DNA from: Piper betle
Taxonomy: Eukaryota; Streptophyta; Magnoliopsida; Piperales; Piperaceae
Direction of reading: 5' to 3'
DNA: 64,000 bases
NCBI GenBank assembly: GCA_033002965.1
Contig: JAURVB010010252.1
Coordinates: 1 to 64,000 of the forward strand
Part shown: positions 58,446 through 64,000 of the stretch, in pieces
Numbering within the stretch: the stretch's first letter is position 1
Layout: each line of letters begins with the position of its first letter
The notes under the pieces: model-generated
Told to the model about the DNA's origin: nothing
Databases searched by the model: none
Seen by the model: the letters and a program-made list of their open reading frames with translations, nothing else
Translations under genes and position numbers: made by a program

Positions 58446-60502
58446 AAATGTGACGTGAATAGGGGATCTCTGTCAGAGACTATCTCCTTTGGAATTCCAT
58501 GCAGCCTGACAATGTTATTTATGTATAGTTCTGCTAAGTATTCCGCCGTCCTTGTTGATTTTGTGGGGATAAAATGAGCTGCCTTAGTCAAACGGTCCAC
58601 AACTACCCATATAGAGTCATGTCTCTTCAAAGTCCTTGGGAGTTTAGTAATAAAATCACATGTGACACGCTCCCATTTCCAGGTAGGTATCTCCAAAGGT
58701 TGTAATAATCCACCGGGTAGTTGATGTTGGGCTTTGATCAATTGGCACGTCTGACACTTGGAAACAAAATCCACCACATCCCTCTTCATTCCAACCCACC
58801 AGTAGGTTCGTTTCAAGTCCTGGTACATCTTTGTAACACCAGGGTGTATTGAGAACCTTGAACGATGAGCTTCTTTTAGAATATCTCGTTTTAATGCATC
58901 ATTGTTGGGTACACACAATCTCCCTCTAAATCTGATTACACTGTTGGAATCTGCTACAATGTTGGGAGTTTTGTCAAACATTTCATTGAGCTTCTCATCT
59001 TCCATTTGTGTTAGCTTAACTCGGTCCACCAATTCATTGGAGATAACCAGGTTTGCCAGTAGTCCTGTCATACGTTCTACCGGGTTAATAGCTACCACCT
59101 CAGCTGACATAGCCCAAAGTCTAGCTAGTTGTTGACCCTTGTCCACCTTGCCCTTCCGACTCAACGCGTCGGCTACAACGTTTGCTTTTCCCGAATGGTA
59201 TAAAATTTGGAAATCATAGTCCTTCAAGTATTCCATCCACCGTCTCTGTCGAAGGTTAAGGTCATTCTGGGTGAAGATATACTTCAAACTTTGATGGTCG
59301 GTGAAAACTTCGAACTGGGCTCCGTACAAGTAATGCCTCCAAATCTTTAGGGCAAAAACCACTGCTGCCAGTTCCAAGTCATGGGTTGTATAATTTTGCT
59401 CGTGAATCTTCAATTGGCGAGAGGCGTAAGCCACCACTTTACCATCTTGCATAAGGACACATCCTAACCCCACTAGAGATGCATCACTGAAGACCACGAA
59501 TCCTTCATTGCCATTTGGTATAGTCAAAACTGGTGCAGTAGTTAAACTCTTCTTCAAAGATTGGAAACTCTCCTCACACTTGTTACTCCATTCGAACTTA
59601 ACCCCCTTGCGTGTAAGCTTAGTCATTGGCGATGCCACCAAGGAGAAATCTTTAATGAACTTCCGATAGTAACCTGCTAGTCCAAGGAAACTTCGGATAT
59701 CTGTGACTGACTTGGGTTGTGGCCAATCAGTAACTGCTCTCAGTTTCGATGGATCCACAGCGACTCCCGCCTTTGAGACAACATGTCCGAGGAAGTTCAC
59801 CTCCTTCAGCCAGAAGTCACATTTTGATAATTTGGCAAACAGTTGATTATCTCTCAAAACTTGAAGAGCAATGGACAAGTGTTTCCCATGGTCCTCCTCA
59901 TTATTTGAATAGACCAGAATGTCGTCCACAAACACAATAATAAACTTATCCAAGTATTCGTGGAACACCGTGTTCATAAGTGACATAAAAGCCGCTGGTG
60001 CATTTGTCAGACCAAAAGGCATAACCAGAAACTCATAATGTCCATAGCGAGTTCGGAAAGCCATTTTCTGTATGTCAAATTCCTTCACCCGCAGTTGATG
60101 ATATGCGGACCGCAAGTCTATTTTTGAGAATATTCCGGTTGTTTTCAACTGATCAAATAAATCATCAATCCTCGGTAAGGGGTATCGATTCTTGACTGTC
60201 ACTTGATTGAGCTGGCGATAGTCAACACACAATCGAAGTGAACCATCCTTCTTCTTTACAAAAAGAACAGGGGCTCCCCAGGGTGAAGTACTTGGTCGTA
60301 TGAAGCCTGCCTGCAGCAGCTCTTCTAATTGACTTTTTAACTCCTTGAGTTCTGCTGGAGCCATGCGGTATGGTGCTTTAGAAATTGGTGATACTCCCGG
60401 TGCTAGGTCAATGACAAACTCCACTGCCCGCTTAGGAGGTAACCCTGGAAGTTCACTTGGAAATACGTCCGGAAATTCTGCTACCACCGGAATCATGGAC
60501 AA
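58403..60502 (-). pseudogene. Element E pol: RT, RNase H and integrase (one frameshift)
   Basis: A 699-codon open stretch. RT: VDYRQLN at residues 93-99, [12 protein letters not shown] (126-137), catalytic FVDDILVYS (191-199). RNase H: FSDAS (338-342), DLELA (375-379), TDHQSL (401-406), DALSR (445-449). Integrase: HHCC zinc finger with H546, H553, C583 and C586; first two catalytic aspartates in CDF (616) and SDRD (678). It ends in a wrong-frame tail after FWEVFQK, where a single-base deletion moves the frame. The methionine at 60502 is internal; the natural frame comes from the upstream protease, separated by a stop and a one-base shift near 60521. Apart from these lesions the catalytic residues look intact, so decay is recent. 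Tekay-like Ty3/Gypsy. Confidence 0.93.
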
Positions 60503-60518
60503 CTCTCTGGGTTTGGAC

Positions 60519-61211
60519 TCAGACTACTTCTAGAGTTGCCGAAAAGACTTTACAACCCTCACCAAACCACTCAGTTGCCTCACTAACCAACACAATACAA
60601 GAGGATGAATCATTCCATGACCCTTGGAAAATGACCCCCATCTCACAATTACAAGGTTTAGTCAACACTCTCCTCCCTTTACAGTCGAGGAAAGCCTGGT
60701 GTGCAGACAACCAGTCCATTCCCAATAGTACATCAAAGCCTATTATCCCATAGACAATGAAATTCCATACATAGGGTTTCCCTTGTATATCCAAGGATAG
60801 GTTAGTCACTCCTAACGTTGTAACTTCCCCATCTCCCGTTGCAGTAGTGACCCTATAAGTCTTAGGTAATGTAGACGTTTGGAGTCCCAAACTCTTAACT
60901 AATCGGGATGATAGGAATGAATGTGTACACCCCGAATCAAATAAAACATCCACACTAACACTTTGAATCAGGATTTTACCTCGAACTGTGTGGTCCTCGT
61001 TCTCAGCGTCCTCGACGTCGACTGCAAAAAGTTTCGCCTTCCCTTTGTCCACTGGTTTTGCAGGTGCTGGGTAGCGATTAGGAGCTGGTGTCTTCTCCTT
61101 TTCAGGTTGCTCCTGTTGTTGCTTCAAGGGCTGACGACAATCGCTTTGTAAGTGTCCCATCCTTCTGCAATTGTAGCACCGACGGGGCTCCCTGCATAGC
61201 CCTGAATGCAT
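60519..61211 (-). pseudogene. Element E nucleocapsid and protease
   Basis: A 230-codon open stretch. CCHC zinc knuckle CYNCRRMGHLQSDC (residues 12-25), a proline/lysine-rich linker (27-62), and aspartic protease with FDSGCTHSFL (91-100) and GFDVLLGMDWL (158-168). It has an active-site DSG, as is common in Gypsy proteases. It ends at a TGA about 20 bases before pol text starts in the next frame. The first codons are internal to gag; the reading comes from upstream without a true start here. Confidence 0.88.
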
Positions 61212-61872
61212 TTTGTTGCAATTTTTACATAGTCGATACGGAATCTCCTGAAACTTCCTTTTTCGGTTCCCATCGACATTCCGTTGATAGTTCTGCTGCT
61301 GGTGTTCTTCAGACCTGTTTTTGCTACTCCCCTGGTTGGCATTCTTATGTTGTATAGTAGCCTTCCCTTGTTTCTATGCACGGACATAGTCGTACACCAA
61401 CTCATGAGTAGTGGCTGCTTCAATCACTTCAGTTATAGTGCCTCTTGGCGCTGTAGCAACCCGTACTCCTCAATTCGGGCTTCAACCCCTAGAAAAATTT
61501 GTCTGCTCTGGCCCGGGCAGTTGCCAGACTCCCAGGTGCAAATCTCTCCAATTGCAAGAAATTTTTGGCATACTCTCGGACTGAATCATCCTTTTGAGTT
61601 AGAGTGGCAAATTCCAGTGCTTTCTTCTGAACAACAGACTCAGGAAAATATTGTCCATTGAAAGCTGTTACAAATTCCGCCCAAGGAATGGACGAAATCT
61701 CCCGTTGATGGAACACAGTCTTCTCCATGGACTTCCACCAATATGATGCTTCCTCCTGAAGCATGCATGTCGCCAACCGTACTTGATGGCGATGAGGCAC
61801 AGAGAGAGCTCTAAATGCTTTCTCAATAATGTCCAACCAGCTCTCCGCCTTCATTGGATCAGTTCCCCCAAT
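61212..61872 (-). pseudogene. Element E gag, capsid core
   Basis: On minus, 61872-61489 reads GGTDPMKAESWLDIIEKAF, then WWKSMEKTVFHQRE, WAEFVTAFNGQYFPESV and SVREYAKNFLQLERFAP, the classic Ty3/Gypsy gag core. A stop follows (near 61489), and a further piece (61423-61200) with a Gln/Asn-rich stretch and CKNCNKMHSGLC leads into the nucleocapsid. The N-terminal end is broken at 61872 by the TRIM array. Confidence 0.88.
61868..61872. repeat. Target-site duplication CCAAT, left copy
   Basis: CCAAT at 61868-61872 is repeated exactly at 63723-63727, on both sides of the TRIM array. Confidence 0.95.
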
Positions 61873-63722
61873 TGTGAGATCCCTCAACTTAGTCCCACAT
61901 CTAATACCTACTGGGAGAAGATCCTGTTTATAAGTGGGAATTGACTAGAGATCTTTAACTTCCGGGGTACCCATTTTAAAGAAATGACTTAGTCCATTAC
62001 GTTACACTTTGGGCTGGGTCGTTACAAATGGTATTAGAGCTGACCTGGTTTCGTGTTAGATGGTGGGCTGGACTAGAAATGTTGGCTAGGCTGCCGGTCA
62101 CGGGCCAGAAAGGTCGTGGGCTGGGGCTAGCAACGGGCCAAGAATAGGCATTTCGGGGACGAAATTCCCTAAGGTGGGTGGATTGTGAGATCCCTCAACT
62201 TAGTCCCACATCTAATACCTACTGGGAGAAGATCCTGTTTGTAAGTGGGAATGGACTAGAGATCTTTAACTTCCGGGGTACCCATTTTAAAGAAATGACT
62301 TAGCCCATTACGTTACACTTTGGGCTGGGTCGTTACAAATGGTATCAGTGCCGACCTCGTTCCGTGTTAGATGGTGGGATGGACTAGGGACGTTGGCTAG
62401 GCTGCCGGTCATGGGCCAGAAAGGTCGTGGGCTGGGGTTAGGCAACGTGCCAATACTAGAAATGTTGGCTAGGCTGCCAGTCACGGGCTAGAAAGGACGT
62501 GGGTTGGGGCTAGCAACGGGCCAAGAATAGGCATTTCGGGGATGAAATTTCCTAAGGTGGGTGGATTGTTATATCCCTCAACTTAGTCCCACATCTAATA
62601 CCTACTGGGAGAAGATCCTGTTTATAAGTGGGAATGGACTAGAGATCTTTAACTTTCGGGGTACCCATTTTAAAGAAATGACTTAGCCCATTACGTTGCA
62701 CTTTGGGCTGGGTCATTACAGGTGGTATCAGAGCCGACCTGGTTCTGTGTTAGATGGTGGGATGGACTATGGACGTTGGCTAGGCTGCTGGTCACGGGCC
62801 AAAAAGGTCGTGGGCTGGGGTTAGCAACGGGCCAAGACTAGAAACGTTGGCTAGGTTGCCAGTCACGGGCCAGAAAGGTCGTGGGTTGGGGCTAGCAACG
62901 GGCTAAGAATAGGCATTTCGGGGCGAAATTTCTTAAGGTGGGTGGATTGTGAGATCCCTCAACTTAGTCCCACCTCTAATACCTACTGGGAAAAGATCTT
63001 GTTTATAAGTGGGAATGGACTAGAGATCTTTAACTTCCGGGGTACCCATTTTAAAGAAATGACTTGGCCCATTACGTTGCACTTTGGGCTGGGTCGTTAC
63101 AAATGGTATCAAAGCTGACCTGGTTCCATGTTAGATGGTGGGCTGGATTAGAAACGTTGGCTAGGCTGCCGGTCACGGGCCAGAAAGGTCGTGGGCTGGG
63201 GCTAGCAACGGGCCCAGAATAGGCATTCGGGGACAAAATTCCCTAAGGTGGGTGGATTGTGAGATCCCTCAACTTAGTCCCACATCTAATACTTACTAGG
63301 AGAAGATCCTGTTTATAAGTGGGAATGGACTAAAGATCTTTAACTTTCGGGGTACCCATTTTAAAGAAAAGACTTGGCCCATTGCGTTGCACTTTGGGCT
63401 GGGTCGTTATAAATGGTATCAGAGCCGACCTGGTTTCGTGTTAGATGGTGGGCTGGACTAAAAGTGTTGGCTAGGCTACCGGTCATGGGCCAGAAATGTC
63501 GTGGGCTGGGGCTAGCAACGGGGCAAGAATAGGCATTTCGGGGACGAAATTCCCTAAGGAGGGTGGATTGTGAGATCCCTCAACTTAGTCCCACATCTAA
63601 TACCTACTGGGAGAAGATCCTGTTTATATGTGGGAATGGACTAGAGATCTTTAACTTCTGGGGTACCCATTTTAAAGAAATGACTTAGCCCATTACGTTA
63701 CACTTTGGGCTGGGTCGTTACA
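61873..63722 (+). mobile_element. TRIM-A tandem array, six LTRs
   Basis: LTRs of 154 bp at 61873-62026, 62184-62337, 62567-62720, 62948-63101, 63258-63411 and 63569-63722. Internals of 157, 229, 227, 156 and 157 bp, each with an initiator tRNA-Met primer site (TGGTATCAGAGC and variants) and an AAGGTGGGTGGATTG end. A perfect CCAAT target duplication flanks the whole array. It lies antisense to the gag of element E and splits it. Gag reading frame on the two sides is compatible once the array and one duplication copy are ignored. The largest of the three arrays in the window. Confidence 0.96.
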
Positions 63723-63727
63723 CCAAT

Positions 63728-63946
63728 GAATACCTCAGCTCCGTTCTTCCGAAATTTTTCTAGAGTGTATCGATCACGGTCATCCCCAACTGGCAGTACC
63801 ACTTGTCGGACTACCGATGGCACCGGGTTTGGAAGTTCTCCTCGCTCGCCCGGGTCAGCCATTCCTACCCGCTCTTGGGCGCTCGCCTGATTCCCATTTG
63901 GGACGTTACTTGGACCCGCAGCCGAATTTGGAGATCCATTCCCCAT
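63728..63946 (-). pseudogene. Element E gag, N-terminal piece
   Basis: A minus-strand reading from ATG at 63946 (MGNGSPNSAAGPSNVPNG) through RDRYTLEKFRKNGAEVF, the usual start of the gag domain in this clade, up to the TRIM insertion. The few residues after the insertion point belong to TRIM sequence. The next bases upstream (63949 onward) are LTR sequence, so the normal leader and primer site are missing. Confidence 0.8.
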
Positions 63947-64000
63947 TACTAGTTTAAACGGTTAAATAGTATGGTTTACTTAATTGGGTAAAAATACTTA
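63947..64000 (-). mobile_element. Family E LTR fragment at the window edge
   Basis: TACTAGTTTAAACGGTTAAAT and the following bases match 57321-57372, a point about 228 bases from the LTR start. The LTR therefore continues past the window, but on the gag side it breaks off directly at the gag start codon. Confidence 0.85.

Overview
The window looks like a repeat-rich (heterochromatin-like) stretch of a flowering-plant nuclear genome. Every stretch I could identify belongs to an LTR retrotransposon, a solo LTR, a terminal-repeat retrotransposon in miniature (TRIM) or a satellite-like tandem array inside an LTR. I found no convincing host gene, tRNA, rRNA or CRISPR array. The plant assignment rests on recognisable Athila-type and Tekay-like chromodomain Ty3/Gypsy proteins, a Copia gag remnant, and primer-binding sites (PBS) of the form TGGTATCAGAGC, complementary to plant initiator tRNA-Met. 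I cannot name the species.

Layout, left part. 1-6054: Gypsy LTR fragments in minus orientation, a solo TRIM LTR (4131-4269) and an LTR carrying a 30-60 bp tandem array (4550-5350). 6055-9095: Copia remnants (gag on minus), a TRIM array (7526-8376) and a second TRIM-like family (8704-9095). 9090-12350: decayed Gypsy gag-pol on plus. 12352-22003: decayed Gypsy element on minus whose upstream LTR is split by a 2.9 kb solo LTR (18830-21767). 22004-23406: old TRIM-like debris. 23407-29093: 3.1 kb LTR plus PBS and non-coding internal sequence on plus.

Layout, middle. 29094-34318: Athila-like element on minus (LTR, 3' untranslated region, decayed pol). It is interrupted at about 34319 by a second minus-strand Gypsy element (LTR 34319-35216; gag pieces up to 40618; PBS 48901-48912; related LTR 48917-50912). 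That element carries three further insertions, each bounded by a 5-bp target-site duplication (TSD): a solo LTR (36493-39794) that itself contains a TRIM array (36990-38217), a solo LTR (40676-42124), and a complete young element (42334-48872). The young element has near-identical LTRs and one intact gag-protease ORF (43895-45667) followed by a shredded pol.

Layout, right part. 50913-54195: three rearranged copies of a satellite-bearing LTR, two of them forming a long inverted repeat. 54196-64000: a Tekay-like Gypsy element on minus with LTR 54843-57549 and near-complete gag-pol that has a few frameshifts and stops. It is inserted next to an integrase fragment of its own family (54196-54842), and its gag is split by a six-LTR TRIM array (61873-63722).

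The genes form no cellular pathway. The biology here is retrotransposon nesting, non-autonomous parasites (TRIMs and a gag-only element) probably using Gypsy machinery, LTR-LTR recombination to solo LTRs, and satellite growth inside LTRs. All identities come from reading motifs and comparing copies within the window; no database search was run.
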